64,000 nucleotides of DNA from a virus. The stretch covers positions 1-64,000 of the IMG/VR virus record IMGVR_UViG_3300022920_000002; one strand, 5' to 3'. The notes beneath the pieces were generated by a model. That model ran no database searches. It was not told where the DNA came from and saw nothing but the letters and a program-made list of their open reading frames with translations. A program made the position numbers and the translations under genes. This document shows positions 24,625-31,946 of the stretch, one piece after another (the first letter of the stretch is position 1; the number at the start of each line of letters is the position of its first letter).

Positions 24625-25521
24625 TTACTTATCTGTTTCAAGTATTTCACCCCAAGCTCTTTCAGATTTTGTCAATATTTTTGTATTGATATCTGTTGGT
24701 TTAGGGTCTCCACCTACATTCCAGAACCAGGCACCAGGAGTACCATTCTTTTTCATGAACTCCCAAGCCTTTGCATCGTAATTCATTGCCGATGGAAATG
24801 GTGGATTATATTGTGGATCTACATTTTGTGTAAATGCTTTTGGGTGAGACCATACTTCTGCGATACCTCTTTCACCCTTCTTAATATTTCTTGCTACTGC
24901 AACTCCATGGAATTTAGCATCAGGCCAGGCTATTTGCAGAGACCGTTGTAGAACACCAGTGGATATTGCTGACCATACTTCATCAGGGTACCCATGTGTT
25001 TCTGCAATAGTATGCGCGACCTTCACAGCAGCCGCTGTAACTAGCTCATGTTTAAGTCCTAAGGGAATAAAGAATGCATTGTTTGCTTCTGCCCATTTCT
25101 TTGCGTGAGCATTTAAGACTGGCATTGCTGCAATTCTTTTAAATTTCATTTCAGCTCCCATTTCTACACAGATCGCTTGATGATCTGAAATCTCTTTTTG
25201 TGATGGACTGAATAGAACAAGTTTCTTATTATACTTCTTTGCTAAATATGCTAAGGAAATACCTGCAAATCCATATCTAGGTTGAACATATACTAATGTA
25301 TCTTTTGGACATGTTTGAACTAGAATATCTCCGAATCTACATTTAGATCCAAAGCCCATCATGTCTTCTCTTACTACTTTAAATCCTTCATGGTCTACTA
25401 ACTGTGGAGCCTCGAAAGGATCTACCCAGTCACCTGCTAAATCTAACCATGCCTGTTTATTTGGCATCATCAGATTCAGATCTTGATTGTAAAGTGATGT
25501 TGTATGTTTATTGTGTGCCAT
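24625..25521 (-). CDS. PLP-dependent enzyme, fold type II (ACC deaminase/tryptophan synthase beta-like)
   Basis: The 298-residue protein has VVREDMMGFGSKCRFGDIL near the N-terminus, matching the pattern vkrEDl.g.GgNKxRKLe of ACC deaminase-like enzymes and placing the PLP-binding Lys at residue 60. It is followed by the two Rossmann-like units of the fold (DTLVYVQPRYGFAGISLAYLAKKYNKKLVLFSP...GAEM; VWSAISTGVLQRSLQIAWPDAKFHGVAV). The usual Gly-rich phosphate loop (GSGGT) is replaced by STGVLQ, so chemistry may differ. It overlaps by 14 bases the gene for a possible amino acid:DNA transferase. PLP enzymes act with such transferases in phage thymine hypermodification; that role here is inferred. 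Confidence 0.7.
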   Translation of the reverse strand: MAHNKHTTSLYNQDLNLMMPNKQAWLDLAGDWVDPFEAPQLVDHEGFKVVREDMMGFGSKCRFGDILVQTCPKDTLVYVQPRYGFAGISLAYLAKKYNKKLVLFSPSQKEISDHQAICVEMGAEMKFKRIAAMPVLNAHAKKWAEANNAFFIPLGLKHELVTAAAVKVAHTIAETHGYPDEVWSAISTGVLQRSLQIAWPDAKFHGVAVARNIKKGERGIAEVWSHPKAFTQNVDPQYNPPFPSAMNYDAKAWEFMKKNGTPGAWFWNVGGDPKPTDINTKILTKSERAWGEILETDK

Positions 25522-26740
25522 ATAATTTTGCTACTTTTTGTTTGTATTCTTCTACGTTTGTACTAGCTGCTTTTAGAACTTTATCATCTGATGGAAATGA
25601 AGTCATACCATTAAATGTTTCTAATAATCCTAAGTCTAACATAGCCTTTTGTCTTCCAAATGGATGATCTTTAATAGTTGAGGAATTCCATAGAGTGTCC
25701 ATATTAATATGCGAATAATCTGCACCCGGTCTTAGATAGTTTTCAATCCATCTAATAAAATCACAAGCTACATCCTCAGCGTTATATGGAAGACTACCAG
25801 TATCTTCATAAATCTTAGTCATAACTGCATCCAAGAACTCTTCAGACTTCTTCCCTTTCTTTTCTACAGGATCTGCAAGATAACCAATACATTCTACTGC
25901 ATTAGTACCATAATAGAACATTGATTCTCTATTCATAAATTCTGGGTACCAATCACATACATCTGCAATAACTGCAGCATACTGGAATCTATAAGCTCTT
26001 AATCCGTTATCGGCATTCCACTTAAACATCCATTCTCCTAACTCTCTTAAATCCTTCTTACCACCTTCTCTTAAGTAGTCTGCCATGTCTCTTGCAAGTC
26101 TTGGTGCAAATTCACATAGGAAATAATCACCACCTTTTTTGTAAACATATTCTGGTTCTTTAAAACTAGCCATGCCAACAAATGAGTCTTCACCTAAATC
26201 CGGTTTGGGTGGCTTAGGGAATGCTGGGAACTGATAACCAACTGAAGTGTAAAATGAAGTTGGATGGTGTTTTACCTTTTCACACATATCTTCAATAGAC
26301 TCACAATCATGTAGGTCAAAGATAATAGTGTTATGATAACCAGATGGTTTAGTTGCGTAATTAATTGCAGAACCACAAACTCTATGTAGAATAAAGATGT
26401 ATAGGTATTCTTCTAGTCCAAAAGTATCTCTCTTACCAGTCCAGTTTTTTGCAACCTCTTCTCTTTGGGGGTAAATTTTACCAGCCTCCATGTGTTTCCA
26501 ATAGGGATGCTCTGGAGTCCAACCATAAAATACATCGTTTATGATCTGGCTAAAACCTGCATACTTACGTTCAACAACATCATATAGCTGAATCTGTTCC
26601 ATTAGCGGATCGTTCATTCCACTATCGGCATGATCTACCATACCTAGATTTGAAAGCTCTTGTTGCTTTAATGCCAGGTCATAATACCTGATAAACTCAT
26701 CATAATATTTAGTTGTCTTAATTTGAACTTTGTTACTCAT
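25508..26740 (-). CDS. Candidate aGPT-Pplase2/amino acid:DNA transferase-like protein
   Basis: A 410-residue, mainly helical protein. The segment LEEYLYIFILHRVCGSAINYATKPSGYHNTIIFDL resembles the FRxxGSGxxx...HGYxNxxv signature I associate with the alpha-glutamyl/putrescinyl thymine pyrophosphorylase clade 2 (amino acid:DNA transferase) family of phages with hypermodified thymine. Further conserved-looking parts are FAPRLARDMADYLREGG, RFQYAAVIADVCDWYPEFM and VACDFIRWIENYLRPGADY. In that pathway the transferase attaches an amino acid to activated 5-hydroxymethyl-dU in DNA. The neighbouring PLP enzyme and dUTPase-like gene fit; the 5-hmdU kinase and dUMP hydroxymethylase would have to lie outside the window. 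Family membership is from memory of its pattern, so moderate certainty. Confidence 0.5.
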   Translation of the reverse strand: MSNKVQIKTTKYYDEFIRYYDLALKQQELSNLGMVDHADSGMNDPLMEQIQLYDVVERKYAGFSQIINDVFYGWTPEHPYWKHMEAGKIYPQREEVAKNWTGKRDTFGLEEYLYIFILHRVCGSAINYATKPSGYHNTIIFDLHDCESIEDMCEKVKHHPTSFYTSVGYQFPAFPKPPKPDLGEDSFVGMASFKEPEYVYKKGGDYFLCEFAPRLARDMADYLREGGKKDLRELGEWMFKWNADNGLRAYRFQYAAVIADVCDWYPEFMNRESMFYYGTNAVECIGYLADPVEKKGKKSEEFLDAVMTKIYEDTGSLPYNAEDVACDFIRWIENYLRPGADYSHINMDTLWNSSTIKDHPFGRQKAMLDLGLLETFNGMTSFPSDDKVLKAASTNVEEYKQKVAKLYGTQ

Positions 26741-26885
26741 TCACTTCTTTGATTTTCCAATCGAAAGCATCTCGGTTTCTTTGGTATTGTTCCATCGACC
26801 ACTCTATTTTATCAGATTCAATTACTAATATGTAGCTAGCGTCGTTGGCATTTAATGGTGTTATTATTATTTGGTATTCTTTCAT
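26733..26885 (-). CDS. Small conserved-looking hypothetical protein (50 aa)
   Basis: A 50-codon frame from ATG at 26885 to TAA at 26733 exactly fills the gap between two larger genes, overlapping the downstream ATG by eight bases. The product begins MKEYQIIITPLNANDASYIL and contains DKIEWSMEQYQRNRDAFDW, a pattern (W-x-QYQRNR-x-F-x-W) reminiscent of small proteins seen in other T4-like phages. Function unknown. Confidence 0.7.
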   Translation of the reverse strand: MKEYQIIITPLNANDASYILVIESDKIEWSMEQYQRNRDAFDWKIKEVNE

Positions 26886-26888
26886 ATA

Positions 26889-27962
26889 TTAAAATAATGC
26901 AAGCGTTGCTTTGGTTAGTTTTGAGTTAGGTTCGTTCTTAACTAGATCCCAACGATAATACTCTCGTGCAATATGAACTGACTTAGGCTTTTCCATTACA
27001 TCGAATGTTAACTCTCCAAAAGAGTTTAGGTAAACATCCGGGTGTTTCCAAGTCTTCCAGTCATTTCTTTCACACATATCGGTTACCATTTGATTAAACT
27101 GTTTTACCAGTTCAGTTCTTTCAGCCCAACTACCTGCAAATGGAGTATCTTTATAGTACCCTGTTTTTGGTAGAGGTCTGGATTCATTTTCAATTGGTAG
27201 AGCTTGAACAACTTCAATGTTATCAATTTCTAAATCGATTAATTGTTGTTCATAAATAGCCATCATATCTTTTAGAGCTTTGCTAGGATTAGCTTGTCTC
27301 ATAAGATGATGTCTAATATCTATATTCCCTAGATAGATCCTAAGCTCTTGGATTTCTTCTGGTACATAAGAACGAAGACCTCGTCTTAACGTACCGAATA
27401 GAGTTAATCCATCATTTCGATCGGTCATATACCCTGGGGTATATTGGCTAAAAGAATGTGAGTCTCCAAAGCAAAGTTTATTTGTCTTTTGGATTCGGTC
27501 TACTCTGGGAATAATAGCGCAGAGTTCCTTTGCCTCTTCTATTCGAACCTCTAGGGTTTTAAAAAGATCGGAACCTGTCTTTAAACGTTTCTCAATTAGA
27601 GTACCTACACAAGGCATATCATGGTGTAATGAATACATCCTAATGCCTTTTGAAAATAATCTAATTACTTGATTGTATAAGTCATCATTAGCACCTCCAA
27701 ATATATTGAAGTTGCCTTTAAATTCCATACCGTGTTCTAATAACATTACATGGAAATTCTCTTCCCAATGAGTTACAACATCTGTAACTACTGTAACATC
27801 TGTATATCCTGCGGCGGTTAGTTGATTTGCAAGTTTGAAAGCCCAACCTGATTTATGTGATTGTGGCTTCGGACTTAATTTACCTACTAGAGCTGCAATA
27901 CCTATCTTGGCATTTTTGTCTTTCTCTAAATCAGTAAAATATATTTGACTATTGGTTGTCAT
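26889..27962 (-). CDS. SGNH-like protein of unknown role
   Basis: The product (about 357 residues from ATG at 27962; an earlier ATG exists at 27980) has an N-terminal alpha/beta part (IGIAALVGKLSPKPQSHKSGWAF ... DVTVVTD ... FNIFGGANDDLYNQVIRLF). A C-terminal half carries GDSHSF, LGNIDIRHHL and a late His (KPKSVHIAREYYRW). These match SGNH/GDSL blocks I, III and V. It may be an esterase, acyltransferase or a nucleotide- or DNA-modifying enzyme. It lies directly upstream of the candidate modification transferase and overlaps the preceding gene by 14 bases from the 27962 start. The later start is preferred because it shortens that overlap. Confidence 0.6.
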   Translation of the reverse strand: MTTNSQIYFTDLEKDKNAKIGIAALVGKLSPKPQSHKSGWAFKLANQLTAAGYTDVTVVTDVVTHWEENFHVMLLEHGMEFKGNFNIFGGANDDLYNQVIRLFSKGIRMYSLHHDMPCVGTLIEKRLKTGSDLFKTLEVRIEEAKELCAIIPRVDRIQKTNKLCFGDSHSFSQYTPGYMTDRNDGLTLFGTLRRGLRSYVPEEIQELRIYLGNIDIRHHLMRQANPSKALKDMMAIYEQQLIDLEIDNIEVVQALPIENESRPLPKTGYYKDTPFAGSWAERTELVKQFNQMVTDMCERNDWKTWKHPDVYLNSFGELTFDVMEKPKSVHIAREYYRWDLVKNEPNSKLTKATLALF

Positions 27963-28278
27963 CGATTCCAGCATCTGCATCAGTTAAATTAATAGGCTTT
28001 TCAGTATCGCCATAGCCATACTTCTTAATATAATTATCTAGTCCGCCAATATATGCGACTGCATCTAAAAGATTATCTTCTTTATAGTTGTAAGAGTGTC
28101 TGCTTAATTTAAGTGCAACAAGTGCTGCATACATGTCGGCTCCAGTAAATTCTTTACCTGTCATGCCTGAACAAACCATGGCAGCTCTTCGCATGCCTTC
28201 TTCGAAAGGACCATATTGGCGTTCTTTCTCTTCTGATCTGTGGTTGATGATTTTGTCTGCTTCGTTTAATATGTTCAT
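27949..28278 (-). CDS. MazG-like (DUF6378-type) protein
   Basis: The 109-residue protein has ADKIINHRSEEKERQYGPFEEGMRRAA ... ADMYAALVALKLSRHSYNYKEDNLLDAVAYIGGLDNYI, matching the phage family with R-x-YG-x-x-x-x-N, LxxLKLxR and EDNxxDxxGY motifs, a short all-alpha NTP-pyrophosphohydrolase-like fold. It may hydrolyse a nucleotide. TATAAATA, identical to the T4 late consensus, lies on minus at 28297-28304. Confidence 0.7.
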   Translation of the reverse strand: MNILNEADKIINHRSEEKERQYGPFEEGMRRAAMVCSGMTGKEFTGADMYAALVALKLSRHSYNYKEDNLLDAVAYIGGLDNYIKKYGYGDTEKPINLTDADAGIDDNQ

Positions 28279-28296
28279 AGAACTAGATTTAATTAA

Positions 28297-28304
28297 TATT
28301 TATA
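28297..28304 (-). promoter_or_regulatory. Exact T4-type late consensus TATAAATA
   Basis: The minus strand reads CTATAAATATTAATT 18 bases upstream of the ATG at 28278. It may be chance in AT-rich DNA; the downstream gene is not a typical late gene. Confidence 0.3.
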
Positions 28305-28327
28305 GAGGAATAGCCTCGTTTGTTTCA

Positions 28328-29005
28328 CTAAAGTTCGTAGATAACTGGTACTCCATTTTCAATACAAAGATACTCATACGGGAGTGCGTCAACAAAATAG
28401 TGGTTATCATCATAATCGATTACTCTCATATTAGTATGCCCAACAACTTGTATAATAGTATCGTTAAGGGGATTACGTCTTAGGGCTTGAGGTCTAATCC
28501 ACATTGGACCTTCACCATCATAATTACCATACATTTCCATACCACTATGATTAAACGATCTCTTATCATAAGACCAAAGATCATTAATTTGTTCTGGGAT
28601 ATTACCGCCTTCTGGGAAATTAGTGTCATACCATTCTTTCGAAACACCAGCGTGTGTAAATAAAAACTTATCTACCTGATATGCTACTTGTAAATGTTCT
28701 TTAGTTTCTCGTAAGAGTTCACCGATTTCTGGTGCGTGCCATGCATTATATCCGCCATATCGACCGCCACATTCTGACATATAATGAAAGTCATGGTTAC
28801 CGATCAACATAGTTACTTTAATATCAGTGGATTTTTTCCACTCAATAATTTCTTTGTAGTTATAGATTTGCTCTGCATGTGAAATAGAGAATGAGTCAAA
28901 GTAATCTCCGATGAATACAAACTCAGTAGCATCAGGGTTTAACTCGATAAGTTTCTTCCAACTATCATGCCCATGTACATCTCCTATTACTACTATTTTA
29001 CTCAT
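28328..29005 (-). CDS. PPP-family metallophosphatase
   Basis: The 225 residues carry the complete PPP set: GDVHG (Asp9, His11), GDYFD (Asp34), GNHD (69-72), LFTHAG and VVGHT. Bacteriophage lambda-type protein phosphatases and related phage enzymes share this. The substrate could be phosphoprotein, diadenosine polyphosphate or RNA 2',3'-cyclic phosphate. It overlaps the upstream small gene by four bases. Confidence 0.85.
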   Translation of the reverse strand: MSKIVVIGDVHGHDSWKKLIELNPDATEFVFIGDYFDSFSISHAEQIYNYKEIIEWKKSTDIKVTMLIGNHDFHYMSECGGRYGGYNAWHAPEIGELLRETKEHLQVAYQVDKFLFTHAGVSKEWYDTNFPEGGNIPEQINDLWSYDKRSFNHSGMEMYGNYDGEGPMWIRPQALRRNPLNDTIIQVVGHTNMRVIDYDDNHYFVDALPYEYLCIENGVPVIYEL

Positions 29006-29184
29006 TTTAATTTCTTTTTAAAAATAATTAATTTTAATTGGATATAGAACTTAATATCGTAATACCACTTAAACTGCTTTCTTCTCTTTGCTTTCTTAAT
29101 CCAACCAGAATCTTTAAATGAGATTCGTTTTACCCAATCGGAAATTGATTCGCCTTCGTATCTAGCATCGCGGTGTTTATTCAT
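29002..29184 (-). CDS. Small basic hypothetical protein (60 aa)
   Basis: The start at 29184 (MNKHRDARYEGESISDWVKR) is chosen because it overlaps the stop of the next upstream small gene by eight bases; the same frame stays open to 29244, but that would overlap the other gene in full. The C-terminal 30 residues are very basic and aromatic (KKAKRRKQFKWYYDIKFY). Possibly nucleic-acid or membrane binding. Function unknown. Confidence 0.55.
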   Translation of the reverse strand: MNKHRDARYEGESISDWVKRISFKDSGWIKKAKRRKQFKWYYDIKFYIQLKLIIFKKKLK

Positions 29185-29314
29185 CTTTCTTTTTATGTTT
29201 CTTTGTTCGTGTATATTGTTTTTTACTCTTATGAACATTACCACGCATAGCCTGCCATATCTCTTGTATGGTAAACTGTGTCTTTTGTAGTTTTTTATTT
29301 TCTTTCTTGTCCAT
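29177..29314 (-). CDS. Small basic hypothetical protein (45 aa), early-type promoter
   Basis: A 45-codon frame from ATG at 29314 to TAA at 29177. The product begins MDKKENKKLQKTQFTIQEIW and ends in a Lys-rich tail. Its ATG is seven bases after a 37-base block almost identical to the one in front of the plus-strand gene at 43681, strongly suggesting a real transcribed gene. Function unknown; possibly an early host-takeover peptide. Confidence 0.6.
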   Translation of the reverse strand: MDKKENKKLQKTQFTIQEIWQAMRGNVHKSKKQYTRTKKHKKKDE

Positions 29315-29320
29315 TGTGTA

Positions 29321-29357
29321 TAATTACAGTACTAATATACGAATAATTTCTGACATA
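29321..29357 (-). promoter_or_regulatory. Early/middle promoter candidate, copy 1 of a conserved 37-base block
   Basis: On minus, this block (starting TATGTCAGA, ending CGTATATTAGTACTG plus six bases) matches 43631-43667 on plus at 35 of 37 positions; the T-run in front also matches. It is immediately upstream of a small gene. Conservation in noncoding DNA 14 kb apart on opposite strands points to a binding site or promoter. Confidence 0.6.
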
Positions 29358-29374
29358 AAAAAATCTAGAGGCAC

Positions 29375-30529
29375 TTATTTGTAAAGTTTTGCAAACTTTT
29401 CTGCTTCGATCTCTTTTATCTTATCTGCGATTGCAGGTCCTTTTACATCAAACTGCTTCATAACATCGCCGCCATTAGTAGATGGCTTGTATTTAATGAA
29501 TGCCTTTATCATTTTAATGTCTAACCTATTTAGCTTTGCAAACTCTAAAATAATCTTTTTATCTAGCTTTACAATATCTCTCTTTTTACTTACATCAAAT
29601 ACAGTCTCTGGTTTTAGAGTCATTAATGATTTAAGAAATAAAATAGAATCTATTTCTTTACTTGAAAATGTTAGCCTATTTAATTGAGATTTTATTTGAT
29701 CGTTTTCATTAACACCAAATAGAGTTGCAATTTGAATTATCCAATCCCTAGTATCGATAAATCTTTTATCTACATAAACAGTAGGAAACATTACTGGCCA
29801 CATCTTAAAGTACTCTACCATCTCCAAGTATTTCTTTGGGGACTTAGCAGTAGTTACAGATTTCTTAAATTCATCTCTAATTCTTTCTGGACTAATATCT
29901 TCTAATGAGTTATCACTAATAATAGCTTCTGCTGTATTCTTTTCTAGTTTACTACCAGTTCTACCAGCAAATCTTAGGGCTCTTAATTTTCTTAGAGGAT
30001 CTTCTTCAAATCTCTCCTGAGCTCTACCGACAGTTCTAATAGTATTACTTTGAATATCTGCAATACCACCAACTAGATCGACAACTTCTTGAGTTTCAAT
30101 ATTGTAAAATAGTGCATTAATTGTTAAGTCTCTCCTTAGAACATCTTGATCTATTGTAGAAAACTTCACGGCATCAGGTCTACGACCCTTTCCAATGTCT
30201 TCTCTAAATGTTGCAATTTCCATGCCCTCAGCAAAGCTAGGAGTTTTAGCAATTACAACTCCAAACTGTTGTCCTACTTCTCCGATGGTTGGAACACCAC
30301 CTGATTTTAAGATCTTAATTACTTCTTCTGGTTTTGCATCAGTAGCTAAATCAAAGTCTTTTGGTTTTTGCCCAAGCATTGCATCTCGCACTGCACCACC
30401 AACTACATAAAGTTCTCTTTTATTTTTCTTAAAGAGTTTATGTAAATCGATGACGTCTTTAGGTACATTCATCTTAAGCCTCTGTTGAGCCTCTAGTAAT
30501 AACGTGTATTGTGAGTATGATTCTAACAT
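29375..30529 (-). CDS. CCA-adding/poly(A) polymerase-type nucleotidyltransferase with targeting-like N-terminus
   Basis: The 384-residue class II enzyme has GGAVRD (44-49), the catalytic pair DFDLAT (Asp58, Asp60), RRDLTINA (132-139) and EEDPLRKLRALRFAGR, as in bacterial tRNA nucleotidyltransferases, followed by helical neck and body. It would add or repair tRNA CCA ends, or tail RNA. An N-terminal extension of about 35 residues starts MLESYSQYTLLLE|A, with hydrophobic/aromatic spacing and an LxE|A site like the T4 capsid-targeting peptide. With a GATATATAA-type element beside its ATG, this suggests a late product packaged in the head. Packaging is inferred. Confidence 0.88.
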   Translation of the reverse strand: MLESYSQYTLLLEAQQRLKMNVPKDVIDLHKLFKKNKRELYVVGGAVRDAMLGQKPKDFDLATDAKPEEVIKILKSGGVPTIGEVGQQFGVVIAKTPSFAEGMEIATFREDIGKGRRPDAVKFSTIDQDVLRRDLTINALFYNIETQEVVDLVGGIADIQSNTIRTVGRAQERFEEDPLRKLRALRFAGRTGSKLEKNTAEAIISDNSLEDISPERIRDEFKKSVTTAKSPKKYLEMVEYFKMWPVMFPTVYVDKRFIDTRDWIIQIATLFGVNENDQIKSQLNRLTFSSKEIDSILFLKSLMTLKPETVFDVSKKRDIVKLDKKIILEFAKLNRLDIKMIKAFIKYKPSTNGGDVMKQFDVKGPAIADKIKEIEAEKFAKLYK

Positions 30530-30532
30530 GGT

Positions 30533-30541
30533 TTATATATT
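30533..30541 (-). promoter_or_regulatory. AATATATAAAC element beside the nucleotidyltransferase start
   Basis: The minus strand reads AATATATAAACCATG, with the element three bases from the ATG at 30529. It is spaced like the 4400 and 45257 sites. Confidence 0.4.
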
Positions 30542-30549
30542 TAACTTAT

Positions 30550-30564
30550 CTAATATACGAAAAA
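30550..30564 (-). promoter_or_regulatory. Partial copy of the CGTATATTAG promoter block
   Basis: The minus strand reads TTTTTCGTATATTAG about 25 bases upstream of the nucleotidyltransferase ATG, matching the core of the blocks at 29321-29357 and 43631-43667. It overlaps the U-tract of the terminator at 30563-30594 and may give this gene a second, earlier promoter. Confidence 0.45.
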
Positions 30565-30594
30565 AGACCCAAACAAAAAAATGTTTAGGCCTTT
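30563..30594 (-). terminator. Rho-independent terminator ending the internal-protein gene block
   Basis: On minus, AAAGGCCTAAACA pairs with TGTTTGGGTCTTT (13 bp with two G-T wobbles, 6-base loop) and is followed by a T-run. The wobbles make it strong only in the minus direction. It lies 26 bases past the stop at 30620. Confidence 0.8.
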
Positions 30595-30619
30595 ATTTTG
30601 TTAAAGTTATTAACAATAT

Positions 30620-31354
30620 TTATTCTGCAAATGCTTCAATATCCCATTGGATTCTCTGCATAGGATCGTCATCTCTAAATTCTTTCTTAACCCAATCAAT
30701 AAGTCCCGGTTCGAATTGAGCGTTTTGCGCCATATCACTGGCGTTCTTCCAACCGTCATTTGATGCAACATCTTCTAACCATTGGTCATATTTCTTTTGA
30801 GTCCATCTTACTTTCTTAACAGCTTTCTTATGTGGACCTGCTCCTAAAGTTGACTTTACAGTATTATAGTGTTCTGGACCGGCAAATATACCTTCTGCCC
30901 ATTCTTGATCTCTTTTATTACCGTCCCAATATTTAATCTCTTTTCTAAATCTTCTTAGTGAATAATTACCGCCTTCTATTTGCCTACTCTTTGTAACTTC
31001 TCCTTGTCTTTTACCTAATTCGATTTTCTTTTCTTCAGCAGTCTTAGGATCCATTTCGAAATGTAAAGATTTTACTAAATCTCCAATACCATCAAATTTA
31101 CTTTCATTAATAAAAGTTGAAAATTGAGTATATAAATTAAATGATTCCATTTCTAATTTCTTTTTAGTTTTATCCTTCTTAACTTCTTCTTCGTCGTCGT
31201 CAATATCTGCAACATCTGGTACATCACCTGAGCCTATGTTTCCATTTGCTGAATTAGGTAAAGATACTTCTCCCATACCTCCTATGTTTCCAGGGCTTAT
31301 TCTAGCGTTAGCTGTTTCAAAGTTTTCTTCTAATGGTCCAATAAATTCTGACAT
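30620..31354 (-). CDS. Hypothetical protein with internal targeting-like segment
   Basis: The 244 residues fall into two parts. Residues 1-68 are Gly/Pro/Asp-rich and low in structure (PGNIGGMGEVSLP, GSGDVPDVADIDDDEEE). From Met69 the sequence MESFNLYTQFSTFINE|S resembles the capsid-targeting peptides on neighbouring proteins, and the remaining basic, Trp-containing region (LRRFRKEIKYWD, WTQKKYDQWLEDVASNDGW) looks nucleic-acid binding. The DNA before Met69 is A-rich like true start regions, so this may be a fusion or have an internal start. The stop is two bases before the next ATG region. Confidence 0.7.
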   Translation of the reverse strand: MSEFIGPLEENFETANARISPGNIGGMGEVSLPNSANGNIGSGDVPDVADIDDDEEEVKKDKTKKKLEMESFNLYTQFSTFINESKFDGIGDLVKSLHFEMDPKTAEEKKIELGKRQGEVTKSRQIEGGNYSLRRFRKEIKYWDGNKRDQEWAEGIFAGPEHYNTVKSTLGAGPHKKAVKKVRWTQKKYDQWLEDVASNDGWKNASDMAQNAQFEPGLIDWVKKEFRDDDPMQRIQWDIEAFAE

Positions 31355-31355
31355 A

Positions 31356-31925
31356 TTATTTTGCGTCTATTTGAATGTATTCAGCGTCTCTAAGTTCAAG
31401 ATTGTTATTACCAACCTGTCTATCGTATTCACCATAGATAACATCTTTTTTACTTGCTACTGGAGAGTTCATCATTCCAGTCTTATCTATTTTTCTACCT
31501 AATTTATTACCGTTAGCATCATCCATAAAACCAACATTAATTACCATTTCATTCCATGTTGCGTATGATATGTATAAATCCCCAGAACCGTCTGATGAGT
31601 TTAAGCCATTAACTTCGTCAGCTTTCCATTCTTCACTTAAATTAGCAGTTACAAATAATACCGTCTCCATATCTTTTGTTCCTTTTTCAACTTGATCCAA
31701 GATGATTTTTTCAGCATCTTTCTTAAAACTCTTCCATTCTTTATTAACTTCTTTTAGAGTTCCATCTACATCACCTTCATATTGAATCTTTTCGATTTCT
31801 TTTTTAAAGGCTTGCATTACTTTTCCTATTAACCCCTTAGAAGTATAAAGTCCAGTCATTCTATATGCTTTTTCGTTTAATTTTTGTGAAGCTACAAATG
31901 CTTCAAATAATTTTACGTGTTTCAT
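31356..31925 (-). CDS. Probable internal head protein (capsid-targeting-like N-terminus)
   Basis: The 189-residue protein begins MKHVKLFEAFVASQKLNE|K, with the Lys/aromatic/FEAF core and an LxE site seen on other proteins of this block. The rest is a helical Lys/Glu-rich segment (FKKEIEKIQYEGDVDGTLKEVNKEWKSFKKDAEKIILDQVEKG) followed by a beta-rich end (DLYISYATWNEMVINVGFMDD). I recognise no enzyme family. It sits tightly between two other probable internal proteins. Confidence 0.7.
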   Translation of the reverse strand: MKHVKLFEAFVASQKLNEKAYRMTGLYTSKGLIGKVMQAFKKEIEKIQYEGDVDGTLKEVNKEWKSFKKDAEKIILDQVEKGTKDMETVLFVTANLSEEWKADEVNGLNSSDGSGDLYISYATWNEMVINVGFMDDANGNKLGRKIDKTGMMNSPVASKKDVIYGEYDRQVGNNNLELRDAEYIQIDAK

Positions 31926-31946
31926 AGTTGTTTTTATTTAATTGTA

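Noticed and set aside
29002-29244. 80-codon version of the small basic protein
   Set aside because: Its first 20 codons overlap the 45-codon gene that follows the conserved promoter block; the ATG at 29184 gives the usual short overlap.
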